DNA of 26,679 bases from an uncultured Collinsella sp. Lineage in GTDB: Bacteria; Actinomycetota; Coriobacteriia; Coriobacteriales; Coriobacteriaceae. Below are positions 1-7,519 of the stretch, piece after piece (the stretch's first letter is position 1; every line of letters starts with the position of its first letter). The notes below the pieces were generated by a model. The model was not told the origin of the DNA. It did no database searches and saw only the letters and a program-made list of their open reading frames with translations. A program made the translations under genes and the position numbers. The stretch lies in assembly GCA_900551365.1 (NCBI GenBank), contig URVZ01000018.1:1-26679 (forward strand), written 5' to 3'.

Positions 1-1
1 C

Positions 2-814
2 GACGGTACGCTCACCAACGACCAGAAGGTGATCAGCCCGCGCACGCGCGAGAAGCTGCTCGCGGCGCAGGAGTCGGGCATTAAGCTCATCTTGGCTTCG
101 GGCCGTCCCGCATGGGGCCTTCATGCTCTGGCGCAGGAGCTCGATCTTCAGAACCACGATGGCCTGCTGGTGGCTTTTAATGGTGCGCACGTGGTCGATG
201 CCCAGACCGACGAGGTGCTGTTTGACCAGGCTATGCCGGTCGACGAGCTGCACCGTCTGCTCGACCACCTGCGCAACTTTGACGTGATTCCCATGATCTC
301 GCTCGGTCGCGACCTGCATGTCGTGGACTCGTATCGTTGCATGATCACGTTGCCGGACGGTTCGCAGAAGAACATCGTCAAGTATGAGCGCGACGCGTGC
401 GATCTTAAGATTCGCGAGGTCGAGAGCCTTCATGAAGTCGCGGATGCTTACCCCGTAGACAAACTGCTCACCGCGGGCGATCCGGCCTATCTGCAGGCGC
501 ATCACGAGGAGATGTACGCGCCCTTTACCGAGACGCTTTCGGGCATGTTCACGGCCGATTGGTACTTTGAGTTTACGGCGCCCGGTATCGATAAGGCCCG
601 CGCGCTGCAGGGCGCTCTGCCCAAGCTGGGTATCGATGCCAGTGAGGTCGTTTCGTTTGGCGACGGTCAGAACGATAAGTCCATGATCGAGTGGGCCGGC
701 ACCGGTGTCGCCATGGGCAACGCCGTCGATGAGGTCAAGGCCGTGGCCCAGATGGTGACCGCCGATAACAACGAAGACGGCATCGCGGTGGCACTCGATA
801 GGCTGCTGGGTTAG
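2..814 (+). CDS. Cof-type HAD-superfamily hydrolase, 5' end cut by window edge
   Basis: The reading frame is open from base 2, where it begins inside the HAD motif I (the visible DGTLTND is the tail of the usual DLDGTLT), so the true start lies upstream and the later GTG at 29 is not the start. About 270 residues are visible. Motif II (LILASGRP) and the C-terminal motif IV region (SFGDGQNDKSMIEWAG followed by GVAMGNA) are typical of Cof/YidA-type phosphatases with the C2 cap, which dephosphorylate sugar phosphates or similar small phosphoesters in the cytoplasm. The nucleophile aspartate itself is just outside the window. The substrate cannot be read from sequence. It is followed after 23 bases by a strong terminator, so it ends a transcription unit. 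Family call is secure, specificity unknown. Confidence 0.9.
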   Translation, partial: DGTLTNDQKVISPRTREKLLAAQESGIKLILASGRPAWGLHALAQELDLQNHDGLLVAFNGAHVVDAQTDEVLFDQAMPVDELHRLLDHLRNFDVIPMISLGRDLHVVDSYRCMITLPDGSQKNIVKYERDACDLKIREVESLHEVADAYPVDKLLTAGDPAYLQAHHEEMYAPFTETLSGMFTADWYFEFTAPGIDKARALQGALPKLGIDASEVVSFGDGQNDKSMIEWAGTGVAMGNAVDEVKAVAQMVTADNNEDGIAVALDRLLG

Positions 815-837
815 AATCGCCGATAGTGCATGGTTCG

Positions 838-862
838 GGCGTCCGCTTGCGGGCGCCTTTTT
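838..862 (+). terminator. Intrinsic terminator after first HAD gene
   Basis: An 8-bp GC-rich stem (838-845 with 850-857, one G-T wobble) closed by a CTTG loop is followed directly by five T residues. It lies downstream of the stop at 814 and only 15 bases before the GTG start at 878, so it separates the two HAD genes. It also argues against the upstream ATG at 830 as a start for the next gene. Confidence 0.8.
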
Positions 863-877
863 GTTAGGGAGGGTGCC

Positions 878-1537
878 GTGTCCGCATTTCCGTTCGACGC
901 CGTTATCTTTGACATGGACGGTGTCATCGTCGATACCGAGTATTATTACCTGGGGGAGACCGCTGCGTTTGCCAAAGAGCTTGGGCTGAACCTGACCCAA
1001 GAGGAGCTGAACGGGCAGGTTGGTACCTCGCACCAGTTCTTCTTGCATATGCTGGTCGATTGGTTTGAGCGCGCCGGAAAGGGACACTTTACCAGCGAGG
1101 AGGCGCTGGCCCGCTGGGATGAGTGGGCGCATAAACGCCCGCGCGATTATCAGACCTTGATCAATCCGGGCGCCGTGGAGACGATTCGCGAGCTCCCGCG
1201 TCGCGGCGTTCGCGTGGCGCTGGCCAGTTCGTCTCCCATGGACAGCATCGAGGAAGTGCTCGATGCGTGCGGCCTGTCGGATGCCTTTGAGTACGTGGTG
1301 AGCGGCGAGCAGTTTAAGGAGAGCAAGCCCGAACCCGATATTTACCTGCATGCGCTGGATCTGCTGGGATTGCCTGCGGACCGTTGCTGCTGCGTCGAGG
1401 ACTCCGTCCCTGGCATCACTGCCGGCAAGCGAGCGGGTCTGACGGTGATCGCCAAGCGCGAGGAGCGCTTCGGCTTTAGCCAGGATGCCGCTGACAAGAT
1501 CATCGACCAGCTGCCGGAGCTGCTGGAGCTTGCGTAG
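878..1537 (+). CDS. HAD-superfamily hydrolase, beta-phosphoglucomutase-like (subfamily IA)
   Basis: This encodes a 219-residue cytoplasmic phosphatase or phosphomutase. Motif I is IFDMDGVIVDTE near residues 10-21 with nucleophile D12 and acid/base D14, motif II is the Ser-rich ALASSSP, motif III is the lysine in SKPEPDIYLHAL, and motif IV is CCCVEDSVPGITAGKRAG. The DxDGV(I/L)VDTE start and the helical cap at about residues 20-90 are those of the beta-PGM/YcjU/GPH branch. I chose GTG 878 because TTAGGGAGG sits just upstream and because an in-frame ATG at 830 lies upstream of and inside the terminator stem. It is 58 bases upstream of the GntR gene. Substrate is not determinable; the nearby sugar cluster makes a sugar phosphate reasonable but this is inference. 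Confidence 0.88.
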   Translation: MSAFPFDAVIFDMDGVIVDTEYYYLGETAAFAKELGLNLTQEELNGQVGTSHQFFLHMLVDWFERAGKGHFTSEEALARWDEWAHKRPRDYQTLINPGAVETIRELPRRGVRVALASSSPMDSIEEVLDACGLSDAFEYVVSGEQFKESKPEPDIYLHALDLLGLPADRCCCVEDSVPGITAGKRAGLTVIAKREERFGFSQDAADKIIDQLPELLELA

Positions 1538-1595
1538 GACTGGCGATGCGTAATCCGCACCGATTATTGATTCCATATTTGCTAGGGGAGGGCAA

Positions 1596-2339
1596 ATGCC
1601 ATCGACTGAAGGGTTGACCGACGGAAAAGCGGCAATCCCGCTATATCAACAGGTTATCGATATCATCAAGAATGACATCAATTCTGGTACCTATAAGGCG
1701 GGCGCTCGGATACCGAATGAATTCGAATTGGCCGAAAGCTACAAAGTTGGTCGCGTTACCGTTCGGCGGGCCATTGAGGAGCTCGTGCAGCAGGGCTACC
1801 TAACCAAGCAGCAGGGGAGGGGCACGTTTGTAAACGCCCCCAAGCTCAAGCGTAAAATCCGCCAGAAGGACGACGTTCAGAGTTTTTCGGACGCCTGCCG
1901 CGTCAACGAGATGGAGCCCGGGGCGCGTATTGTCTCAAGAAAAGTGTTGCCGGCCGATGCTACCGAAGCGCAGTTTTTTGGCGTTCCCGCTGGGTCGGAG
2001 CTGATCTGCATCGAACGCGTGCGCACCGCCGATGGCATCCCCGTGATGCTCGAGAACAACACGTACGTTTATGAAGACAACGCCTTTTTGGCGAAGGCGG
2101 ACCTTACCGATCAATCAATTTTCGAGGTCGTGCGCGAACAGACGGGTCGCGGGCCTGCTCGCACCGAGCCGTGCACGCTTGAGATCGCGTGTGCGTCACC
2201 CGAAGTCGCCCGGCTGCTGTCCGTTCCCACGGGAGAGCCTCTGTTTTATATGGAGGCATATTTCTATGACGAGCAGCAGCGGCCGTTTATCATCGGCCGA
2301 CAGCGGATTGTAGGATCGCGCTACGTTTTTGATATTTAG
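1596..2339 (+). CDS. GntR-family transcriptional regulator, HutC/UTRA type
   Basis: This 247-residue protein has an N-terminal winged helix (about 14-82: PLYQQVIDIIKNDI, then RIPNEFELAESYKVGRVTVRRAIEEL, then QGYLTKQQGRGTFV) and a C-terminal UTRA effector domain (about 100-245), the HutC subfamily layout. Such proteins are usually repressors released by a sugar phosphate, amino acid or related small ligand. AGGGGAGG just before ATG 1596 is the ribosome site. The gene ends in a strong terminator, and the next promoter region at about 2452-2500 carries a perfect palindrome overlapping the expected start of transcription. It is therefore the natural candidate regulator of the transporter-led catabolic cluster downstream; GntR regulators also accompany known Amadori-product operons. 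The ligand is unknown. Confidence 0.92.
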   Translation: MPSTEGLTDGKAAIPLYQQVIDIIKNDINSGTYKAGARIPNEFELAESYKVGRVTVRRAIEELVQQGYLTKQQGRGTFVNAPKLKRKIRQKDDVQSFSDACRVNEMEPGARIVSRKVLPADATEAQFFGVPAGSELICIERVRTADGIPVMLENNTYVYEDNAFLAKADLTDQSIFEVVREQTGRGPARTEPCTLEIACASPEVARLLSVPTGEPLFYMEAYFYDEQQRPFIIGRQRIVGSRYVFDI

Positions 2340-2354
2340 GACGTTGATCAAGAG

Positions 2355-2391
2355 AACGCCCGGCAGGCTAAATTGCCTGCCGGGCGTTTTT
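2355..2391 (+). terminator. Strong intrinsic terminator after GntR gene
   Basis: A perfect 14-bp inverted repeat (2355-2368 with 2375-2388) closed by a six-base TAAATT loop is followed by a T run to 2391. It lies 15 bases past the regulator stop and separates the regulator from the transporter operon. Confidence 0.93.
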
Positions 2392-2451
2392 GCCGTTCGC
2401 CGCCGTTGAACGACCGTTCACCCGAGTCCTCGTAATCTGTCCGAAATATCC

Positions 2452-2480
2452 TTGAAGTGCTAAAAACACGCTGATAATCT
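2452..2480 (+). promoter_or_regulatory. Candidate sigma-70-type promoter of the catabolic cluster
   Basis: TTGAAG at 2452-2457 and TAATCT at 2475-2480 are separated by 17 bases; an overlapping GATAAT at 2473-2478 is an alternative -10. It is the best-looking promoter in the roughly 220-base gap between the regulator terminator and the transporter gene. No other promoter of this quality was seen inside the cluster as far as 8384. Confidence 0.55.
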
Positions 2481-2484
2481 ATAG

Positions 2485-2500
2485 AACGTCATAGGACGTT
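2485..2500 (+). promoter_or_regulatory. Palindromic operator candidate
   Basis: A perfect inverted repeat, AACGTC-ATAG-GACGTT, lies immediately downstream of the candidate -10, where a repressor would block initiation. Symmetry, size and the adjacent GntR/HutC gene fit a binding site for that regulator. The sequence is not the textbook HutC consensus, so the link is inference. Confidence 0.5.
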
Positions 2501-2559
2501 TGCATTGCGCGAACGTTAAAGCGAGACACGATAAGGTCTCGGGTTCTTTGGAGGTATCT

Positions 2560-4023
2560 ATGTCAGATACGAAGGCGAAGAAGACAAACAGACGTTTCAA
2601 ATTCAAATTACCGCACGTCTATACGATCATGTTCTTGCTGATCGTGGTTTTTGCAGTTTTAACCTGGGTCGTTCCTTCTGGCCAATACCAGCGCAAGACG
2701 ATCTCGACTGCGGCAGGCGAGCGCGAAGTCGCCGTTGCCGGAACCTATGAACAGGTCGATAAGAACTATACCGATTCCGAGACCGGCGAGACCGTTAACC
2801 TGGGCCAAGATATCTTTGCGGTCCTGCAGGCGCCTACTAAGGGTATTCAAGAGGCCGCCGACGTCGTTGCGTTCGTCTTGCTGATCGGCGGCTCGTTCGC
2901 GATCATCACCAAGACCAACGCGCTTAACGCCGGTATGAGCCGCGTGATTAAAAAGCTCAAAAACAAAGACATCCTCATCATTCCTATTACCATGACGCTG
3001 TTGTCCATTTGCGGCACCACGTTTGGCATGTCTGAGGAAGCCCTGCCGTTCTATGCCATCTTCATCCCCATCATGATGGGCATCGGATATGACTCCATGA
3101 CGGCATTTATCATCTGCTTCCTCGGTCCCAACTTGGGCTACTGCGCCTCGACGATTGACCCGTTCAACGTTTTGATCGCGCAGGGCATCATTGGCATCGA
3201 GGGCAACCCGCAGCTGTGGTTGCGTGCCGTTGCATGGGTTATTTTCACCGCCGCCGGCATCGCATGGGCCATGCGTTATGCCATGCGCGTCAAGAAGAAC
3301 CCCAAGTCGTCCGTTACGTTCGAGGACGACAAACTCAAGCGCATTGAGTTCTCCGTGACCGATGCTTCCATCGAGGAAGAGTTCACCACTCGCCAGAAGC
3401 TCGTGCTGATTGATTTTGCCGGTGGTATGGCGCTTATCGTGTGGGGTCTTGTTACGCAGGGCTGGTATATGAACGAGATCTCTGCCGTGTTCCTTAGCAT
3501 GGGGCTGCTCGCCGGTATCCTGGGCGGTCTTGACCAGCAGACCATCGCCGATGAGTTCGTTAAGGGTCTTGCCGACTTTGCCTACGCAGCCGTCGTTATC
3601 GGTATCGCTCGCGGCATTCTGGTCATCGCCGAGGGCGGCATGATTATCGACACCATCCTTCAGGCACTTGCCACTCTGCTTGCTGGAGCCCCTGCCGCCG
3701 TGTACACCACGTTCATGTACGTTGTCCTTGGCCTCCTGTCCTTCCTGGTTCCTTCGAGCTCCGGCCTGGCCGCGCTTACCATGCCTGTCATGGGTCCTTT
3801 GACCGAGCTTATGGGCCTCAACCCCGAAGCCGCCGTAACGGCGCTGCAGTTTGCCAACCAGACCATTAACACCATTAGCCCCGTGGCAGGTATGACGGTG
3901 GCGGGCCTTGCTGTGGCAAAGATCTCGTTTGGCCAATGGTGGAAGACCATCTGGAAGTTCTTCATCTTCATGGTCGTGTTTGGCTTGGTCATTACCGCCA
4001 TCTCCGGCATGCTTCCGGCGTAA
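2560..4023 (+). CDS. YfcC-family membrane transporter (amino-acid/C4-dicarboxylate type antiporter superfamily)
   Basis: A 487-residue polytopic inner-membrane protein. After a basic cytoplasmic N-terminus (residues 1-20) comes the family signature PHVYTIMFLLIVVFAVLTW followed by VPSGQY, typical of YfcC proteins. Roughly 11-12 hydrophobic segments follow; the second-half segment around FLVPSSSGLAALTMPVMGPL is the conserved re-entrant/substrate region of this superfamily. YfcC members are thought to move basic or other amino acids or dicarboxylates by exchange or symport. ATG 2560 is chosen because TTTGGAGG sits 8 bases upstream; the in-frame ATG at 2500 lies inside the operator palindrome region and has no ribosome site. 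Being first in the operon, it probably imports the compound that the following enzymes degrade, for example a glycated amino acid, or exchanges it for the released amino acid. Substrate is inferred only. Confidence 0.88.
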   Translation: MSDTKAKKTNRRFKFKLPHVYTIMFLLIVVFAVLTWVVPSGQYQRKTISTAAGEREVAVAGTYEQVDKNYTDSETGETVNLGQDIFAVLQAPTKGIQEAADVVAFVLLIGGSFAIITKTNALNAGMSRVIKKLKNKDILIIPITMTLLSICGTTFGMSEEALPFYAIFIPIMMGIGYDSMTAFIICFLGPNLGYCASTIDPFNVLIAQGIIGIEGNPQLWLRAVAWVIFTAAGIAWAMRYAMRVKKNPKSSVTFEDDKLKRIEFSVTDASIEEEFTTRQKLVLIDFAGGMALIVWGLVTQGWYMNEISAVFLSMGLLAGILGGLDQQTIADEFVKGLADFAYAAVVIGIARGILVIAEGGMIIDTILQALATLLAGAPAAVYTTFMYVVLGLLSFLVPSSSGLAALTMPVMGPLTELMGLNPEAAVTALQFANQTINTISPVAGMTVAGLAVAKISFGQWWKTIWKFFIFMVVFGLVITAISGMLPA

Positions 4024-4033
4024 GGAGGTCGCG

Positions 4034-5617
4034 ATGTCCAATCGTTTGACGGTGCTGACGTCCAAGAGCGTCTTCACCGGTACGGAAGACCAGCCGTTTG
4101 AAGGTTTTGTCGCGGTACGCGGCAATCGGATTGAAGCCGTCGGTAGCGCTGGCGAGGCAGACTCGTTTCTCGCCCAGGCAGATGAGGTGATCGATTGTGG
4201 CGACAGAACGGTCATGCCTGGCTTGGTCGATGTGCATACGTTCTATACGGGCTGGGCGTTGCGGAGCTTGGGAGCCGACTTATCCGAAGCCTCTGACGTC
4301 GACGAAGTGGTAGCGCTTCTGCGTTTGTGGAAGGATGCCCATCTCGATTGTGCCGCCGCCTTTGGGCACGACCTTCCCGCATCGCTCGCCGAAGGCGCCG
4401 AGAATGAAAAAACGGCGGCAGCGCTCGACGACGCCTTCGGAGACGTTCCTGTTGTTTGCTTTACTCCGGGTGCCGAGACGTGCGTTCTCAACGCCGCCGC
4501 CAGCGAGCGCTATGGTTTTACGCCCGAGGCCTGCTACGCCGAGAAGACCTGGCGTATGATGCGGGACTTCCTGGCGCTTCCCGAGGTACGCGCCGGGTAT
4601 TCTGATTACATGGCGATGCTGAACGCTCGCGGTGTCACGGCTATCAAAGAGATGGCCTTCGACGACTATTACGGATTTGCCGACGAGATGGCGCGTCGTG
4701 AGGAATCTGGCGAGCTGACGGTTCGCGTCTCCATGATGTCGCAGCCGGTGGGCGCCGGGGCGAATCTGTCCTATGCTCGTGCGGCGCGCGATCGCTTCCA
4801 GGGACCGTTTGTTCGTTTCTCGGGCTTCAACCGTATGACCGATCGTGGCGTGTGGGCAGGACTTGCCGAGATGATCGATCCTTATGAGGAGACGGCCGAT
4901 GCAGGGGCTGCCGGCAAGACGGTTGTCGAGGAGCCCGAGTGGGGTTTGATTGAGGACGAGCTGCGCGCGATTGATGCCGAGGGCTTCCGTTACTCGCTTC
5001 ATTGTCAGGGTGACGGCGCCGTTCGCCACACCGTTGCGCTGTATGCTTCGCTGCCGCGAGATGAACACGGAGTCATGCTTCGACGCCATGCGATTACCGA
5101 CCTCGAGAACTCTGATCCGGAAGACCTTGCCCTGTTTGGCAAGCTGGGCGGAATCTGCGAGGTCTACCCCCAGATCCTCACGCTCGATAAACGCGAGGAC
5201 TGCCTGTCGATGATGCGTCGGCAGATCGGCGAGGTCCGACTGCTGCACAGCTGGAACCGTCGCGGTATGGAAGACGCGGGGTGCACGGTGTGCTGTGGCA
5301 CCGACCTCCCGCTCTTGATTCCGAGCTTGGGCGAATCAGTATTTAGCGCATGCGGCGGTTTCTTTGCCGACGGTTTGTCCGTGAATGAGGGCAATACGCT
5401 GACGATTGCCGAGCTCCTTCATGCGTGGACGGCAGGGGGCGCATATGACCTCATGCGCGAGGATGAGCTGGGGACGCTCGAGGCCGGTAAGCTTGCCGAC
5501 GTCTGTGTGCTCGATCGCGATGTGTTTGGCCTTGACTACCATGATGCTTGTGACCTTGCTGTTGATATGACCATGTCGGACGGACGTATCGTGTTCGACC
5601 GAAATAAGGAGGTTTAG
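4034..5617 (+). CDS. Amidohydrolase-superfamily protein (YtcJ/Amidohydro_3-like) with altered metal motif
   Basis: A 527-residue protein with the N- and C-terminal composite beta sandwich and TIM barrel of YtcJ-type amidohydrolases. The C-terminal LGTLEAGKLADVCVLDRD is the usual sandwich motif. Other recognisable parts are MPGLVDVH (61-68), H323 in SLHCQGDGA (HxxGD-like), H352 in RRHAITDLE and D424 in CGTDLP (the usual GSD). The expected HxH on strand 1 reads H68-T-F70, so the second histidine is missing; either the enzyme uses a different or single metal site, or the activity has changed. ATG 4034 has AAGGAGG six bases upstream and follows the transporter stop by 10 bases. Position between transporter and Amadori-type enzymes suggests it trims an N-acyl, peptide or amide group from the imported substrate (inference). 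Confidence 0.85.
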   Translation: MSNRLTVLTSKSVFTGTEDQPFEGFVAVRGNRIEAVGSAGEADSFLAQADEVIDCGDRTVMPGLVDVHTFYTGWALRSLGADLSEASDVDEVVALLRLWKDAHLDCAAAFGHDLPASLAEGAENEKTAAALDDAFGDVPVVCFTPGAETCVLNAAASERYGFTPEACYAEKTWRMMRDFLALPEVRAGYSDYMAMLNARGVTAIKEMAFDDYYGFADEMARREESGELTVRVSMMSQPVGAGANLSYARAARDRFQGPFVRFSGFNRMTDRGVWAGLAEMIDPYEETADAGAAGKTVVEEPEWGLIEDELRAIDAEGFRYSLHCQGDGAVRHTVALYASLPRDEHGVMLRRHAITDLENSDPEDLALFGKLGGICEVYPQILTLDKREDCLSMMRRQIGEVRLLHSWNRRGMEDAGCTVCCGTDLPLLIPSLGESVFSACGGFFADGLSVNEGNTLTIAELLHAWTAGGAYDLMREDELGTLEAGKLADVCVLDRDVFGLDYHDACDLAVDMTMSDGRIVFDRNKEV

Positions 5618-5618
5618 C

Positions 5619-6470
5619 ATGCCTGAAACCAAACCGACGCTGCGTCGCGAGCAGATCGCGGGCATGAACATCCACTACATCATGTGGTCGCTCGACTATT
5701 TTTTGGATACGCAACAGCGCCTGGGCTTTGAGTCCATCGAGCTGTGGTGCGCCGAGCCCCATGTGACGCTCGATCACACTGGGTATTTTGAGGCCGAGGT
5801 TCTGGCGAAAAAGGCCGCCGACCGTGGTCTGCGCTATCGGACGCTCTGTCCCGAGAACGTGGTCTACCCATGGCAGTATTGCGCTCGTAAGCCGCTCCAT
5901 GAGCAGCGGAGCCTGGCGTACTTCAAGCATGGCATCGAGCTTGCCGAGGTGCTGGGATGCGACCGCATGTCCGTAAACTCGGGTTGGGGTGACTGGGACG
6001 AGGATCGCGAAGAGGCGTGGAAGCGCAGTCGCGAGCACCTATCCATCTTGGCGGAGTATGCCGGCGAGCACGGTCTGGTGCTAACGATGGAGAGCCTGCG
6101 TCCCGAGGAGAGCAACCTTGTGACGACCGTCGCCGATGCTAAGCGCATGATTGATGAGGTCGCGAGTCCGTACCTGCAGCCTATGGTCGATACGACCGCA
6201 ATGGGCGTTGCGGGTGAGTCGCTCGAGGACTGGTTTGCCGCATTTGGCGACGGTGCGATCCACGAGATGCACTTTATCGACGGCGATCCCTATGGCCATC
6301 TGGTCTGGGGTGACGGCAAGCACGATATGGATGCCTTCGTCGCCACGCTCAACGCCCATGGTTTCGATGGCATGTTGGGCCAGGAAATCACGGACGGTCG
6401 CTACTTCGATGATCCGGCGGCGGCAGATGCCAAGAACATGGCCGCCTTCGAGAAGTATCTGATTGACTAG
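5619..6470 (+). CDS. frlC: Sugar-phosphate isomerase/epimerase-like TIM barrel, FrlC-like (ketosamine 3-epimerase)
   Basis: A 283-residue xylose-isomerase-like TIM-barrel protein. It aligns by eye with E. coli FrlC (fructoselysine/psicoselysine 3-epimerase): FESIELWCAEPH matches the FrlC IEIWGGRPH block, then TLCPENVVYPW, MESLRPEESNLV, MVDTTAMGVAGE and HFIDGDPYGH with the following WGDGKHDM segment correspond to the conserved metal- and substrate-binding strands. Metal ligands are expected at the Glu of MESL, Asp of MVD, His of HFID and the Glu of GQEIT. FrlC interconverts C3 epimers of fructosyl-lysine so that both can be phosphorylated. ATG 5619 starts one base after the previous stop, with AAGGAGG at 5606-5612, so the pair is translationally coupled. 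The exact sugar substrate could differ from fructoselysine; the symbol is by similarity. Confidence 0.75.
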   Translation: MPETKPTLRREQIAGMNIHYIMWSLDYFLDTQQRLGFESIELWCAEPHVTLDHTGYFEAEVLAKKAADRGLRYRTLCPENVVYPWQYCARKPLHEQRSLAYFKHGIELAEVLGCDRMSVNSGWGDWDEDREEAWKRSREHLSILAEYAGEHGLVLTMESLRPEESNLVTTVADAKRMIDEVASPYLQPMVDTTAMGVAGESLEDWFAAFGDGAIHEMHFIDGDPYGHLVWGDGKHDMDAFVATLNAHGFDGMLGQEITDGRYFDDPAAADAKNMAAFEKYLID

Positions 6471-6483
6471 ATAAGATTTTGCT

Positions 6484-6513
6484 CGGCCATGCAAGACACG
6501 TCCTGCATGGCCG
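6484..6513 (+). promoter_or_regulatory. Intercistronic hairpin without T tract
   Basis: A perfect 10-bp stem (6484-6493 with 6504-6513) with a 10-base loop lies between the frlC-like and frlB-like genes. There is no following T run, so it is not a normal terminator. A role in mRNA processing or in setting the relative expression of the flanking genes is plausible. Confidence 0.5.
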
Positions 6514-6536
6514 GCCAAGCTGGAAAGGAACTAAAC

Positions 6537-7505
6537 ATGAACGCACATGATCTGATTAAGGAAGCAATTGCCGAGAAGGGCAAGTTCGACAGCGTCTACT
6601 GGATCGCCTGCGGTGGCTCCATGATCGATCTGATCCCGGCCCATGAGCTCTTGCAGCGCGAGGCGACGACGTTCACCTCGTATATCTATACGGCCCGTGA
6701 GTTCGACATCATGCGTCCCCGTCGCCTGGGCGAGAAGTCTCTGGTCATTGCCTGCAGTCACAGCGGCAATACCCCCGAGGTCGTCGAGGGCTGCGAGATT
6801 GCCCTTGCCGCGGGCGCGACGGTGATCGCGCAGACCGATAACGCCGGTTCCAAGATCGATAATGGCAAGTGGGTCACCTGGGTGTACCCGTGGGGCGAGG
6901 GCGTTCCGCAGGCCGAAGTTCCTGCCGGTATCTCGCTGTCGCTCGCGGCCGAGCTGCTCGACCAGCAGGAGGGCTACGCCGATCTCGCCGACATGTATGC
7001 CGGTATTGCCGAAATGGATAAGATTCTGCCTCCCGCACGCGAAAAGGTAAATGCCGAGCTGGGCGATCGCTTCGCCAAGCTTTGCCAGGAGCATGAGTTC
7101 TTCTATATCCTGGGCAGCGGTCCCAACTTTAGTCAGACGTACGGCTTCGCTATCTGCTCGCTGATGGAGATGCAGTGGCAGCACTGCAGCTATATCCACT
7201 CCGCCGAGTACTTCCATGGCCCCTTTGAGGCTACCCAGGATGGCGTCTTCTACTTCTTGCAGATGGGCTCGAGCGAGTGCCGTCCTATGGACGAGCGCGC
7301 CCTGGCGTTCCTCGAGACCCATACCGACACGCTGATGGTGCTTGATGCCAAGGAGTACGGTATGGAGGCCGTGCCGGCGAGCGTTCGTGCCTATCTGGAT
7401 CCGGTGCTGTTCTACGCTATGAACTGCGAGCTGCGTGCAGCGCGCGGCAAGGTGTTCGATCACGACCCCGACTTCCGCCGCTACATGGGCGTTGTTGAGT
7501 ACTAG
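6537..7505 (+). CDS. frlB: SIS-domain sugar isomerase/deglycase, FrlB-like (fructosamine-6-phosphate deglycase)
   Basis: A 322-residue protein with two SIS domains. Domain 1 shows YWIACGGSMIDLIPA and the phosphate-binding CSHSGNTPEV; domain 2 shows YILGSGPNFSQTYG, then SAEYFHGPFEATQDG. The final block, DHDPDFRRYMGVVEY, closely matches the E. coli FrlB C-terminus (HNPDERRYYGGLVEY). FrlB and relatives such as FraB cleave a 6-phosphofructosyl-amino acid to glucose 6-phosphate plus the free amino acid; E224 in SAEYFHGP sits where this family keeps its catalytic glutamate. GGAAAGGA lies just before ATG 6537; an upstream in-frame ATG at 6489 falls inside the intercistronic hairpin. The partner kinase follows after a 14-base gap. 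The amino acid part of the substrate (lysine, asparagine or another) cannot be read from sequence. Confidence 0.82.
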   Translation: MNAHDLIKEAIAEKGKFDSVYWIACGGSMIDLIPAHELLQREATTFTSYIYTAREFDIMRPRRLGEKSLVIACSHSGNTPEVVEGCEIALAAGATVIAQTDNAGSKIDNGKWVTWVYPWGEGVPQAEVPAGISLSLAAELLDQQEGYADLADMYAGIAEMDKILPPAREKVNAELGDRFAKLCQEHEFFYILGSGPNFSQTYGFAICSLMEMQWQHCSYIHSAEYFHGPFEATQDGVFYFLQMGSSECRPMDERALAFLETHTDTLMVLDAKEYGMEAVPASVRAYLDPVLFYAMNCELRAARGKVFDHDPDFRRYMGVVEY

Positions 7506-7519
7506 GAAGGATGGATACC

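Noticed and set aside
830..877. Upstream ATG 830 as start of the second HAD gene
   Set aside because: The start would lie before and within an intrinsic terminator hairpin; GTG 878 has a good ribosome site and begins just before the HAD motif.
2659..4215. Minus-strand open frame of 518 codons opposite the transporter and amidohydrolase
   Set aside because: It is a shadow of the GC-rich codon pattern of the plus-strand genes; the translation is rich in His, Gly, Asp and Arg with no recognisable domain, and it has no ribosome site.
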